Shown in pieces: positions 12,470-23,602 of a stretch of DNA of 64,000 nt (position 1 is its first letter; the number at the start of each line of letters is the position of its first letter). The stretch comes from Pictodentalium vernedei (lineage: Eukaryota > Mollusca > Scaphopoda > Dentaliida > Dentaliidae): NCBI GenBank assembly GCA_031216915.1, contig CM062294.1, positions 165,495,455 through 165,559,454 of the forward strand, written 5' to 3'. A program made the translations under genes and the position numbers. The notes beneath the pieces were generated by a model. It saw nothing but the letters and a program-made list of their open reading frames with translations. It did not search any database and was not told the origin of the DNA.

Positions 12470-13050
12470 CAAACTCGATAACACTTTAGCCTAGTGTAAT
12501 AAAACTTTGAAGGTACACTACCTAGAAGAAAGGGGCTAAACCCTATTGATAAGGGGATCAACTTTGCAGCTTTCTGGGTCAAAGGAGTCATGGTCACTGA
12601 GCACACTAATCTGAAATGTAATCTGGACATTAACCTGACATTGATTTGGACTAAGTTTATCAAACTTTGCAGGTACATTGCCTTGGGGAAAAGGATGAAT
12701 TTGGAGGGTCAAAGGCTCAAAAGGTCAATGTTCCAGACTGCTTTATCCCATAAATAGTTTCCAGACTCAGTCCTGTCAACCCTTTGGCTTAAGATCATGG
12801 AACTCCACAGGTGCACTGCCTAATGGAAAGGGTTGAACCAAATCATTTGGGGGGGGGGGGGGGGCAAAGATCAAGATTGCAAGGTGCTCTAACCCAAAAA
12901 TGGATTCCACACTCTCAACTTGACAGTGCTTTGGTCTAGGATCATGAAACTTTACAGGTACACTGCTTCAGTGACAGGAATAAATCTTGTCAATTTGTGG
13001 GTCCAAAGGTAAAGTCAGAGGGTGCTCTTAACTGGATCATTTGTGGGGCT
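12470..13050 (+). repeat. Tandem ~150-bp repeat units with GGGTCAAAGG motifs
   Basis: The phrases AAACTTTGCAGGTACA / AAACTTTACAGGTACA / GGAACTCCACAGGTGCA recur at about 12500, 12660, 12790 and 12945, each followed by a variable AAAGG(A/G)-rich stretch. A poly-G run interrupts one unit at 12850. Confidence 0.6.
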
Positions 13051-13314
13051 TCAGTGATTATCTCCATCACAAAAGTATCTAGTTCTATTTTGTCTCAGCT
13101 CTACCAAATAAAACATTTAATTCTTGTTATCTTGTTTGACACAGCATGTCGATTAAATGGAACAAATGCTCAAATTTTTACCACAGTATGGGAATAAAGA
13201 AAACTTAATCTTAACTGAATAATCATGTTCATAACATATTTTTTACTAGCCAGTTGGTATTCAACTGAAAAACTTTTATAATTTGTTTTTTATTGTTTTT
13301 TTTTCTTTTTCCAG

Positions 13315-13479
13315 ATACTGCAATACCTCTGTGCTAGTAGGAGTGGGCTGAATGAATCTGAATTATTTGATTTGATTCCTTCATTGTCTTGGAACTATCT
13401 GTCTCTTATCCTTACAGTATTATCTAGTCATCTCATTATAAAGTATCAAGCTAGTCTTATTACCTTTTCTTATGACAGG
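13315..13479 (+). CDS. Exon of NACHT-TPR host gene (winged-helix-like block)
   Basis: A long T-rich tract ending CCAG precedes the exon; GTAAGT follows at 13480. It is exactly 55 codons, phase 0 at both ends. It begins ILQYLCASRSGLNESELFDL, which fits the 'SR.GL.E.EL' signature after the ATPase domain of nephrocystin-3/TEP1/TTC41-like proteins, then has the hydrophobic W..L...L..L pattern and ends LITFSYDR, matching the family's 'FSHD.LR' motif. It joins in frame to the 47-codon exon upstream and the ALKAAFEY exon at 42175. This is the best single piece of evidence for the host gene family. Confidence 0.75.
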
Positions 13480-13636
13480 GTAAGTTTCATTTATATTCAT
13501 GACAACTGAAGTGGAATGAGCTGTTTGTCAGGAAGTATGAGCTGTATGTCAGGAAGTATTTATAACTTGATAGTCATTGTAATATTTTTTCTCAACCCTT
13601 AGAGATTAGAGATTTTTTATGCTCTTGTGATGAATA

Positions 13637-13663
13637 GTGTGTGTGTGTGTGGGGGGGGGGGGG
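13637..13663 (+). repeat. (GT)n followed by poly-G microsatellite
   Basis: A GT run of about seven units passes straight into a G run of about 12. Open frames across it are artefacts. Confidence 0.8.
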
Positions 13664-14627
13664 AGGCATATTTTTTACCCCTCTCTGTCTATCCATCTGT
13701 CCATCTGCATCTATGGTACATTGTTTGTCTGGCTAGCTCCTTTCACAGTTTTCAAGCTAGGACTTTCTTTAAATTCACAGGATGTTTTTGCACATTACCT
13801 GAGGTGTGCATATTGTCAGGATTTTGATTTGCTTCAATATTTCACAAAATTACAGGTTGTTGAACTTGGTCAATTCTTTTAAGAATTTCACACTTTGCGG
13901 GGGCATCATATGTGTCTTACAGACACAGCTAATGTTCGAGTAACAAATCACAGTTTGTGCTTCAAACTTCTGTGTGCTTTTACTGTGCAGGGGGCATACT
14001 TCAGTCTAGTTTATAGATGTTTGCTATATTTTGAAATCTACATAATGTGGCTATGCAGTTGTTCATAGGCAAGTCTTGACTGTCTATATAGACCTAAGAA
14101 TAACTGCCAAGGTACTTGGAATTCAATTTGCAAATTTACCCAGGGATGACATATTGGGGCATCTGTTCTGTTGTACTAAAAAGTTATATCAGAGTCAGAA
14201 ATAGACCCTTAACACTTTGAATGCTGCTGGCAAATATTCCTGCCCAGCACAGAGTTTTTCTTGTCACAAAAATAAGTATAATTTGGGCATATTATTTCCC
14301 CCTGTAAACTGAATGGATTTTTTCACCAATGATTTCTTGTGTTGGATTTAGATTAATTTTTCATCAAATCTGGTCATAGCTGCGTTATAGCAGCCAAGAC
14401 TAAGATTTGATGATAAATATCTTGAAAATACTCAACAGGTTAAGAGTTAAGGGTTAAGAATTACAGGCTTGCAGTATAACACTATTTGACTAACATTAGT
14501 GACCTGTTTGTATTAAAGTACACTTTCTACACCAATTTGACCTGTCATGTACATCCTTGTAGCATTAACTGGAAGAGTGCTAAGTTATTTTTCAAAAGTG
14601 ATTCATAAAATGAGCATTTTTAGCTCC

Positions 14628-16260
14628 ACCTTACAAGTGTCAGTGGAGCTTTTCTTGTAATGATTTGTCCATCATCTGTCCATTGTCCATCATCCATCCG
14701 TTTTCCATCGTCCATCTGTTGTCAACATTTTGTTTGTCCAAGCCATAACTTCTTAACCACTGAATATATTTTGACAGAATTTATAACAATATATATTATA
14801 AAAAGACAGTGTGTGGTGAATTATAATATGGTATGTGCCCCTCAAAGTCACAGACCATATGTTAAGGTGACAGAAAAACTTTGACATTTCACTGTCACTT
14901 TTGTCTGGTCCATATAACTTGATATGATTGACAAATCTTATTCATACTTGGTACAATTATTGCTTGTGACTCTAAGGTGTGCTGCCACTTTGAATGAAGG
15001 TCATATCATCAAGGTCAAGATTAGTGTCAGCAAAACATTAATATTGTTATATAGCCCTTGTCCAGTCCATGTAACTTGATATGATTGGCATATCTTATTA
15101 ATACTTGGTACAATTATTGCTCATGACTCAAAGGTCTGTTGCGACTTTGATTCAAGGTCATATCAAGGTCAAGGTTAGAGTCAGCAAAACTTTGATATTG
15201 TTATATAGCCCAGTCCAGATAACTTTGTATTATTGACAGATCTTATTATACCCCCACTTTCGAAGAAAATGGGGGTATACTGGATTACATGTGTCCGTGC
15301 GTCCGTCTGTCTGACCGTCCATCCGTCCGTCTGTGCGTCCGTGTGTGAGTCCATCTGAAAATATTCATAACTTAAGTAAATTATTATTTTTTATAATATT
15401 TGTTGGTCATAGGTATGCCCACACTAGTTATTTTTTTTTTTATTATTTTTTTTTTTATTACTTGTTCACTGAGAAATTGTGTCCGTCCGAGCCAAATTTT
15501 GTCTGTTCAGCCTGTATCTCGGGTATCGAGTGTTCTATTGCAATGAAATTTGCCATGAACACTGCTAATTGTATAGGCTTTAAAAAAGTATTCAACGATA
15601 TTTCTCACATTCTCCTTTTTAGAGTTATCCCCCTTTTTTGACTTAGAAATTGTAGGAAATAAACATTATTTGTCTGTTCAGCCTGTATCTCAGGTATGGG
15701 TTATCGGATTTTGGTGAAATATGGCATGCAGTTTGCCTATGACAAAGGCTTCTGCCTCATTGCATAAAAATTCCAAACACCAAACAATTTACCATACCTT
15801 TTGACTTCGAAATTGTTGAAAACTTTCGAAGAAAATGGGGGGGAGGGGGAGTATACTGGATTGCATCCGTCCGTCAGTTCGTACGAGAATATTCATAAAT
15901 GATATTTGTTGGTCATAGGTATGCCAACACTAGGTGGTACACCATGTGGGGGTATGCACCGGACGAAAGTCCAGCTCTTGTTCCTACTTGGTACAGTTAT
16001 TGCTCATGACTCAAAGGTGTGTCACGACTTTGAGCCAAGGCCATATCAAAGTCACAAGCAGCAAAACATTTATATTGTTATAAAAGCCCTTGTCTGATCA
16101 GTATAATTGAATATATGTGACAGATCTTGTTCATCCTTCACACAATTGTTACCCTCAACCTAACGTGTCATGACCTTAACCCATTGTCATGTCATCAAGG
16201 TCAAGGTCCTCAGCAGTAACACTTGGATTCTTGTCTTGTATTTAGCTTCCCCTAAAAGCA
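14628..16260 (+). repeat. Composite repeat: ~155-bp tandem units interrupted by a second element
   Basis: Units with TAACTTGATATGATTG(A/G)CA and TACTTGGTACAATTATTG recur at about 14918 and 15070, and a degraded one near 15225. Each carries TCATATCA...AAGGTCAAG. A second element starting TACCCCCACTTTCGAAGAAA and holding CCGTCCGTC-type repeats (15247-15960) splits the array; a further unit resumes near 15985-16215. Confidence 0.6.
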
Positions 16261-17006
16261 GTGACCATGAGAGGAGCTGTCAAGGCTGAGAGGCCTCTTT
16301 GTTTTTCAGAGTTACCATGCTATCAGCAAAGGAGCATTAGCATTAGCAAGATTGAGTTTATAAATAATTTTTGCACTCTTCAGTAAATTGTAACAAAATT
16401 TTCTGTAAACATTTTTTTTTCTACCTCGGGCTTACAGCAAGCTAAATTAATGCTTGCAGTGTAAACCACTAAAGCTGCCTTTAGCACATTTAAATAAAGT
16501 CATGATAGTGGCTTGTAGCACTCAACCAGTTAAATATTTACAAATATTCTGCCTGCTGAATTGTCTTGATGGCCTTAGATCTGTACATGTGTACAAGTTA
16601 TTTTGAAAGCATGTAGCATAAATTTGTACTCAGGCCAGTGACATAGCCTGGGTGGGGTGGGAGTGGATGGCTGGGGGTAGGAGCTTCCCCCCCCCTAAAA
16701 TTTTTTTGCTGGCCAAATCCCTGAAAAAACATTGGCCCAATACAACTTTCACATAACATGGAGGCCAAAATGGTCTACAATATAATGTCGCACAAGCTAC
16801 ACATGCCTCAGTTATACTCTTGGAAAATTGAATTTTACAAAATTTTCTTGTGGAAGGTATATATATTCTATAGGACCCTCTGGTTATTACTCCATCCTCT
16901 TCCTCCTCCTCCTAGCTAGGACTGGGGGTGGGGCTGGCCACCCCTTACTTGCAAATATCGGGTTTGTTCTCCCCCCCCCCCCCCAAAAAAGAAAAAAGAA
17001 GTACTA

Positions 17007-17435
17007 CAGTGGAGCCCACTTAATTGAATATCTCTTAACTGAATAACCCTGTTAATTGAATATAATTTCCCAAAACAAAACCATTTACCATACCTTCAGT
17101 ACAAGTTTGATCTGTTAATTGAATACAGGTTATACAGTAAACTCCTGTTAATTGAATAAAAAATCTTGTAACCTGTCGAGAAATTACCATGACTCTCCCC
17201 AGTTTTCCTTTGTTCATAGACCTATTTCACCTCTGTACATCCAATACAGGCATTCAATCTATTATATCTTGTTTGACGGAGCTCATGGAGCTCTGTCAAA
17301 CAAGATATGATAGAATAAATGCTAAGTTTATTTCTAGAATATAGGAAAGTGACACAATCCCTGTTAATTGAATACTCCTGTTAATTGATTAATTTTCATT
17401 GGCAAAGTGACTATTCAATTAACAGGGTTCCACTG
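17007..17435. mobile_element. pogo/Tigger-like MITE, copy 1
   Basis: Starts CAGTGGAGCCCACTTAATTG and ends in the inverted form AACAGGGTTCCACTG. TA is present on both sides, as expected of Tc1/mariner-pogo TA target duplication. The interior has no coding sequence but carries a 53-bp palindrome (17261-17313). A second copy with the same palindrome in the same place is at 18486-18909. A degraded relative lies at about 20030-20250. Confidence 0.75.
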
Positions 17436-17794
17436 TAATAAAAAATTAAATGGTTTTGTCACCTCCTATTATAGAATCCTGGCTACGCTCCTGCCTCTGG
17501 CTTATTGCAACACACCAGTTTATTCAAATCATAATGTTCACAGTGTGTAGCTGTAGAGACTGGTTAGTACAGTGAAGCCCTCTAAACTGGAAGTTTCTCA
17601 ATTGAAGAACTCTGTTAATCAGAAATTTTCCCCGTGGGAACCCCGGGAAGTAAGCAGCACTTGTTTACTGTGGTAAACCAGTTCCGCTTTACTAGTAAAA
17701 TAGGACCCAGTCACCAATGCTTGGGGTTAAAGTCCTCTAAAATGGGCAACATGTAGATCAACGATTGACTAAACTTGACTTCATCTCCATGTTG

Positions 17795-17862
17795 TGTCAC
17801 GATTAGCCATGGTGCATAAATATGTGACGTTAACCACCAACGAACGAACGAACGAATCAGAA
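17795..17862 (+). repeat. 3' tail fragment of a SINE of the 49965 type
   Basis: CACGATTAGCCATGGTGCAT and TATGTGACGTTAA followed by an (ACGA)n tail match the 3' end of the 5S-headed SINE at 49965-50366. The head is missing. Confidence 0.6.
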
Positions 17863-18017
17863 ATTTACAAAACTTGTCCAGTAAAGTAAGTCTGGACTCA
17901 GCTTTAGCGAGTTCAAAATCTAATATATTGGCTGAGTTTTGCAAACTTCAATATAAACTGGCCACGAGTTGAAAAGATTCTATTTATTATATGTTCCAAA
18001 ACCTCCACAAAAGACTC

Positions 18018-18262
18018 TTAACCAGTTACCTAACAAAGTGGCCAAAAACGGCCAGAAAATTAGAAGCATATCACTGCCTAAAATACCTTGTAAATTTCAC
18101 AATAAAACCTTATAAATATGAATATCATTAGAGCCAGCTCGCCGAGCTGGTTCTAATGACATCCATATTTGAATGGTTTTATTGAAAAATTATGAAATTT
18201 GTTTTAAAAAAATATGAAATTTAATTGATTTTTTTAAAATACTGTGTTTGGTAAAGGGTTAA
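18018..18262. repeat. Palindromic MITE of the TTAACC...GGTAAAGGGTTAA family
   Basis: Starts TTAACCAGTTACCTAACAAA and ends TTTGGTAAAGGGTTAA. A central palindrome (AGAGCCAGCTCGCCGAGCTGG) makes the arms fold back. About 245 bp. Confidence 0.7.
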
Positions 18263-18485
18263 GTGGAATTATGAATAAGCAGCAGCTTCTAAAAGGTCTG
18301 CAATTGTGTTACAACTTAAGATGCATTCTTTGTCTGCAGCGTCCACATCAGGAAAGAGCCCTCAATAAAAGCAACCATGACTAGATTTAATGAAAAGTTC
18401 TTCAAAATGCAACTCTAGGAATCACTGGTGAAAAGGTTCATGTATTTTACAGGGGGGAAAATTTGATAAGTGTACATGATTTATA

Positions 18486-18909
18486 CAGTGGAGCCCACTT
18501 AACTGATATCTCTTAACTGAATAACCCTGTTAATTGAATATAATTTCCCAACACAAAACCATTTACCATACCTCCAGTTCAAATTTGATCTGTTAATGGA
18601 ATATAGGTTGCAGAGTAAACTCCTGTTGAATAAAAAATCTTGTAACCTGTTGAGAAATTCCCCTGACTCTCCCCAGTTTTCCCTTGTTTATAGACTTATT
18701 TGGCCTCAGTACATCCAATGCAGGCATTTAATCTATTATATCTTGTTTGACAGAGCTCATGGAGCTCTGTCAAACGAGATGTAATAGGATAAATGCTAAG
18801 TTTATATCAAAAATACAGGAAAGTGACACAATCCCTGTTAATTGAATACCCTTGTTAATTGAATAATTTTCACTGGCTAAGTGGCTATTTAATTAACAGG
18901 GTTCCACTG
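18486..18909. mobile_element. pogo/Tigger-like MITE, copy 2
   Basis: Starts CAGTGGAGCCCACTTAACTG, ends AACAGGGTTCCACTG, TA on both sides. Internal palindrome at about 18733-18786 corresponds to that of copy 1, so it was part of the element before the copies spread. Confidence 0.75.
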
Positions 18910-19708
18910 TACTTATTTCAGTGGCAAGAGAGATCATGTCCTTGGCAGGAATATCCGTCAGCAGCATGCAAGGAGTTTTTTTTTTTTTTTAATTGTTTAT
19001 TGTAATATTGATGAGCCATGATTTTACAGATGTCTATACATTCCCATGTGGCTGGGGGATAGTAAAGTTCATTCTGTTATAAAGATTGTGCACACCATTA
19101 TACTTTCGTGTATCCCTATTTCAATAGGAAAAATATATAGGGGGTGGGGGATAGGGTTGGGGTGGTGGAATATATGTCATTAATACAAGCTGTTAAGTTT
19201 ATTATTATTATTAAGGAAAAAGAAAACTTGAAAGGAAAAAAAACAGAGAAGAATCCTTCAGCTGTGTTTGGGTGGTATAATGTTAAGCAGTATCAGAAAT
19301 GCAGGAGAATTAATTTGTGAAGTTTAAGATTTTGATGATATGTGGCAATAGCTAGAGAACAAATTAGATACCCCCAACAGCACTCCGTGTACCAGCAAAC
19401 CTGACATATCTGCGCCATCTCTGGGTAATGTCCCGAAGCCGAGCCAGCATGTCCAGTCTGTCAGGACATGGAGCTCAAGTGGACGCATCAAGTATGTTTA
19501 GAGTAGCAGAAGTGTGTTTGGAATTCATGATGCCCTGCGGGGGCGGCAGCACCTGTTGACCGTGTATGGTGGTTTTTCTCTTATCATGGATATTTTTGCG
19601 CTTGACTTCTTTCGCAGTCATGACTGAATAACAGGGCAAGTAATATTCTATGTCTGTTATAATTTTTAAACTCAGCTTGCATGAACTCCTCAACTGGCAT
19701 GCAAGGAG

Positions 19709-19959
19709 TTAACCCTTTACCCAATGCAGATGGTATCAAAATGTGTTATTTTAAATATCATTTTTTTTTTAAATTTCAAAAAATTTCAACCAAACCATAT
19801 CATGTGACTCCTCATTGGAATGAGCTTGACAAGCTTGTTCCAAAGAGGGCTCACATGATATGGTTTTGTTGAAATTTTTGGAAAAATAATATTTTTTTCA
19901 TCTGCTGAATTTGCATATTATGCTGGCGGATTTGGCCGATTCGTTTGGTAAAGGGTTAA
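19709..19959. repeat. Complete palindromic MITE of the TTAACCCTTTACC family
   Basis: Starts TTAACCCTTTACCCAATGCA, ends GGTAAAGGGTTAA; the inner arms ATCATTTTTTTTTTAAATTTC and ATATGGTTTTGTTGAAATTT are near complements. It has no coding capacity. It serves as the uninterrupted reference for the copy split by DIRS E (51751-51791 plus 59842-60030). Confidence 0.8.
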
Positions 19960-20252
19960 TGAAGGGGCATAATAACTGGAAGAAGGGTCAGATCTTATAA
20001 TGAAGATAACTTTCAAAGACCAATCCATTCACAATACCTTCTTGATCCATTAATTGCATATGGGTTTCAGAGTAAAGTCCTGTTTATTGAATAAAAATCC
20101 ATCTGTGAAAATATTCTTGACAGCCACTGGTCTGAGTTCCCCATGTTGATTCACCTATCTGGCCTCAGTATACATCTAGTATAATCATTTAGTTTTCAGC
20201 TCTGGTCAAGCATAATATAGTAAAACTTGGTTCCATTTAATTGAAACAATTG

Positions 20253-20417
20253 TTAACCCTTTACCCAACATAGTGTTCAAAACCGGCCAGCACTATTCTC
20301 AAAAATCGCCAATTAATTTTCATTATTTTTTCATTTTTTGTCTCAAAAACATAGGTTATGACCCCTCATTGCAAACAGCTCATCGAGCTCGTTCCAATGA
20401 GGGGTCATAATCTATGT
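20253..20417. repeat. Left part of a palindromic MITE split by DIRS copy B
   Basis: Starts TTAACCCTTTACCCAACATA. Its left arm contains TTTTTGTCTCAAAAACATAG; the complementary right arm continues across the DIRS insertion at 27603 (TTTTGAGACAAAAAA). The right part runs to 27661. Confidence 0.85.
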
Positions 20418-20619
20418 ATTTTTATACTGTACCAATGACCCAGACTTAGCTGGTGCTAACTCTAACAAAACCAGGGCCAAACACAAATTTTGCCCCCCAA
20501 TCCCCAAAATTTGCATCCAAAACCAAAAGAAATCATGTCCTATAGGACCTCCATACTATACCCCCACTGCGCATGCGCAGAGTCAAGGACGTCCCGAAAT
20601 TGGCGCCAATTATCATTCT
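20418..20619 (+). repeat. Left inverted terminal repeat of DIRS copy B
   Basis: Complementary to 27374-27575 or so of the right terminal repeat. The right repeat carries about 27 extra bp at its outer end (AAATTACTATAAATTTTTTAAC). Contains TGCGCATGCGCA (20568-20579) and the palindrome AATTGGCGCCAATT near its inner end. Confidence 0.92.
20568..20579. promoter_or_regulatory. Palindromic NRF1-like site in the terminal repeat
   Basis: TGCGCATGCGCA is the consensus palindrome of NRF1 in animals. It recurs in the terminal repeats at 158-169, 27415-27426, 35138-35149, 42873-42884, 53511-53522, 59654-59665, and in the divergent element at 62455-62466. It is mutated in the right repeat of A and left repeat of C. 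A promoter role is inferred from conservation and position, not shown. Confidence 0.45.
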
Positions 20620-21506
20620 CTGTTTGGCCCTTCATCAGTCAACATCTCACTGATCTTTGTGCTTGTAAATCTCAGTTTAAAGGATGCCAGACACGTAATT
20701 TTTGGAGAAATGGTGATTCTAAGGAGGATATAGAAGGAGGAGAGGAAAAAGAAGTGACAAAAAATAATCAGGGCTGTACTTAAAATTTTTTATGAAATTA
20801 TGTTAAGTTGCCTATTTTCGAGGCATGGGCCTCTTGTTGTCATTCTTGCTAAAATGTTGCACTGCTTATTCAGTGTTTCCTCTCCCCTAGCCTTCTAAGT
20901 CCCCCCTTGCAATTCTCCCATGCTTTTGGCATATTTTTGAGAAAGTTCATTCTAAAATTTTCTTGTGAGAGTTGCTTGGATACAGAATGTTTTCTGTTAT
21001 TTTCCCCATAGTTACGTTTTCACCCATGGGTGTATAAACGTTGTGTTCTGCATCTTCCATCTGATGTTCTGCAGATTCTCCCCTGGGAGTCTCTGTCTTG
21101 CATCAGATAGAGTGTAATTTTGATGACTGATTTCGGGCCAGTTTTTTTAGTGCCTGGAGTCATGTTTTCTGGTGTTTTACACTGTTTGTTTACATTGGCA
21201 ACAGCCTTTTTTGAGGGGGGCTGTTTGCCTTTGGTGTAGTTTATCTCACTATAAGATACATTTATATTATCCGTAAGTGTCTCATTAATTATTTAATATA
21301 AATTTAAAATTTTTGACCATACTTTGCCATCGGATCCATCGGGGCTCAACGTTACTTTTCAGAAACCTGGGCTTCGCTGAAAAAATATTTTTTCAAAATT
21401 ATTTTGATTTGCAATTGTTTTTTCATTTATTAATGGATCATGTTATTATGTATCTTTGTGTCAGGGGTTTGTGCGAGTAACTAGGACTTGTTGTTGACTT
21501 TTCACA
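20620..21506 (+). other. 5' leader of DIRS copy B
   Basis: About 890 bp between the terminal repeat and the gag-like start codon. It is conserved in A, C and F (for example GATGCCAGACAC and CCATCTGATGTTCTGCAG). It has no long open frame and holds likely transcription and RNA-packaging signals, which I cannot pinpoint. Confidence 0.6.
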
Positions 21507-23602
21507 ATGAAAGGATATTGTTCAAATTGTAATGGGAAGAAATCTTCCTCTGACTTTCATGATCATTGTATTAATTGTAGTCAGTGTTCTCGCACTAATC
21601 CCTGTTCTATATGTCAATATTGGGATGACAAACATTGGAAACGTGTGTCACGGTATGTTGTTACTGGAGAAAGGGCTATGCCGGCTCTTTCTCCGCAAGG
21701 TCACTCTACTCTCTCAGTTTCTATTTCAGAGGAACAAGAACAGGGTGATGTTTCCATGTTATCTTCTGCAAGTGCGCTTCCGTCGTCACAAATGAATTCA
21801 GAGCTAGCGGCAAAAGTGCTCATTGAGATTAGACAAATGTCGTCCGCTAGCTCGCCCGGTGTAGCGTCCATTCACCGAATGGTTCGGCAGCCGGGTTCGT
21901 CCGATGCAGTCCAGGAGGAAATGTTAGGTGATGCGAGCACAATAAACATTCAATGTGCACACCCAGTGACGGCGGATAGTAAACGAGATCGGAGGAAGCC
22001 TTTGAGTCCGGTTCCTAGCTCGTCCAGGTCCAGCCGGGCCGCGAGCGAGAGAGGCCCCTCTCTCGTACAACAACATCTGGGACCAGATGTTGTGGTACAA
22101 AATGTGTCGCAAGCGGAGCATACGTCCGTCACTCGGGACGCTCCGTTGTATAGGCAGTCCGTGGAGACTGCTAAGGCTTCTTCTTCTCGTCAGCGCACAC
22201 GACCGCACCTTGGCTGCGCGACCGCCGAAATCTTACCAGCTTCGCCGATCAAGGATTCTTCGCCGACCAGGTCACACCATCCGGCAGCCAGGGACACAAG
22301 GCCGATGGACTCCGGACGTTCGCATAGAAAAAGTATGCAGGAGCCATCTGATGCGGAGCTGCCCTCGGCGAAGCAGCGAAAGACTGCGCCTCCACAGGTC
22401 TCGACGCCGGACATTCTTGTGAAGATTGCACAGCTTATCGCAGCATCCCAGCAGCCGACGGAAACGGTGTCGGATCGAGAATTATCCGACGGCGCTGGGT
22501 CGGTACGCTCTGCCGAAGCATCGGGGACGGACGACCGGGAGCATCATGAGGTCCAACCGGATGGTGAAAGGGATACGGATGATTTGGAGCTATCCCTTTC
22601 GGAACAACATAAAGCTGCCGTGGACTTCATCCGGCACTTTCTCCCTCAAGTTGTTCCGTCGGGCCAGACTGCTGCGGTTCCGGACAAGAGGATTATAGTG
22701 TCATTGGACTCTGAATTTTTTGAGCGGTTCAGGGACATCGCTCCCGAGTTTCCGTCGCAGTCCAATAATGTTGCAAGAACATTTGAATTATTGAACGACG
22801 CTATATTTAAACTTGCTTCCAGGACGGGGAAAGCAGGTTTCTTGTCCGCCAATACTCTCAACCTGCCTTTCATTAATGCAAGGAATAAATTCGACATGGC
22901 AGGACAGGGTATTCCGAGAGTTCCTCTGCGTATGGACGACGAGGCGGAAGACTTTGAGCTATCATTACCGTCGTCGGCTTCTATTCCAACCGCGGTGTTG
23001 GAAACAGCTATTTCGTCTAACAGAGCCAATTTATATCTTACGCAGATCACCTTACTAAGGCGTTATCACTGCGCCTTCAAGGGAAAGAATTTCAGGATAT
23101 ACAATCCTCTTTAAGACTTCTTTCAAGGGCAGTAGCTTATTCCACGTGTAACTCCGCCCTTTCTGTGGCAAACCTGGAGTTGGTTAGACGTGACGCAGCC
23201 CTAGCTACATCCACACTCGTGGATACTAAGGTGAAGAACTCTCTTAGAGTCGCTTCGGTCTCCGGAGAACTTCTCTTTGATGGCAAGCTTTCTGCTATTT
23301 ATGATAAAATTACAAAGAAAGCTTCAGATTCTCTGTTGTTCAAATCTGCTTCTAAGAAGTCGGATACAGCAGACAAGAATAAGACAGGCACTTCTGGGTC
23401 TAATGCACCCAAGAGAGGTTCCTATAGAGGTTACGGTGCGTCCTCTTGATCTTATTCGAGAGACCGTCAGGGTAGCGACTCTCGTTCGGGACGTCCTTCG
23501 GGCCGGGACAACCGGTCGGACGCCCTGAGGTCGACGGGACGAGTTGCGGGTTGTGGAGGACGTGGTTTCTCCTACCGCAGGTTTCGCAGGTCCAGGAGGT
23601 GA
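21507..23602 (+). pseudogene. Gag-like ORF of DIRS copy B (frameshifted)
   Basis: The first 535 codons are open from ATG at 21507 to a stop at 23114. The N-terminus is a compact Cys cluster (Cys 5, 8, 21, 24, 27, 33, 36, with His 18 and 20), probably zinc-binding, followed by a long Ser-rich stretch with acidic patches. It is not a retroviral CCHC knuckle. Comparison with copy E shows a 7-bp deletion near 23030 that shifts the frame; the true C-terminal part (VANLELVRRDAALATSTLVD, then a Lys/Ser and Gly/Arg-rich tail) continues in another frame from about 23160. There, a TGG to TGA change (23447-23449) truncates it again; in E the frame runs on to the equivalent of about 23602. Presumed structural/nucleic-acid-binding protein of the particle. 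Confidence 0.8.

Larger units (their letters stand above)
9734..13314 (+). other. Intron between DIRS copy A and exon 13315
   Basis: Non-coding, repeat-rich. Holds a long palindrome (9829-9954), the inverted partner of the 998-1200 repeat (10018-10165), a tandem dimer repeat (10404-11060), a short palindrome (11891-11954), and tandem repeats rich in GGGTCAAAGG (12470-13050). I see nothing further in 11061-11890 or 11955-12469. Confidence 0.6.
13480..20417 (+). other. Intron between exon 13315-13479 and DIRS copy B
   Basis: Non-coding, with a GT/G-run microsatellite (13637-13663), a composite repeat (14628-16260), two pogo-like MITEs, SINE tails and TTAACC-type MITEs listed separately. 16261-17006 and 18910-19708 show only AT-rich, low-complexity or unassigned sequence. 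Confidence 0.6.

Noticed and set aside
21924-23050. Long open frames on the - strand over gag and RT (also in copies C, E, F)
   Set aside because: Mirror frames of the DIRS coding region; no domain features and not preserved between copies.
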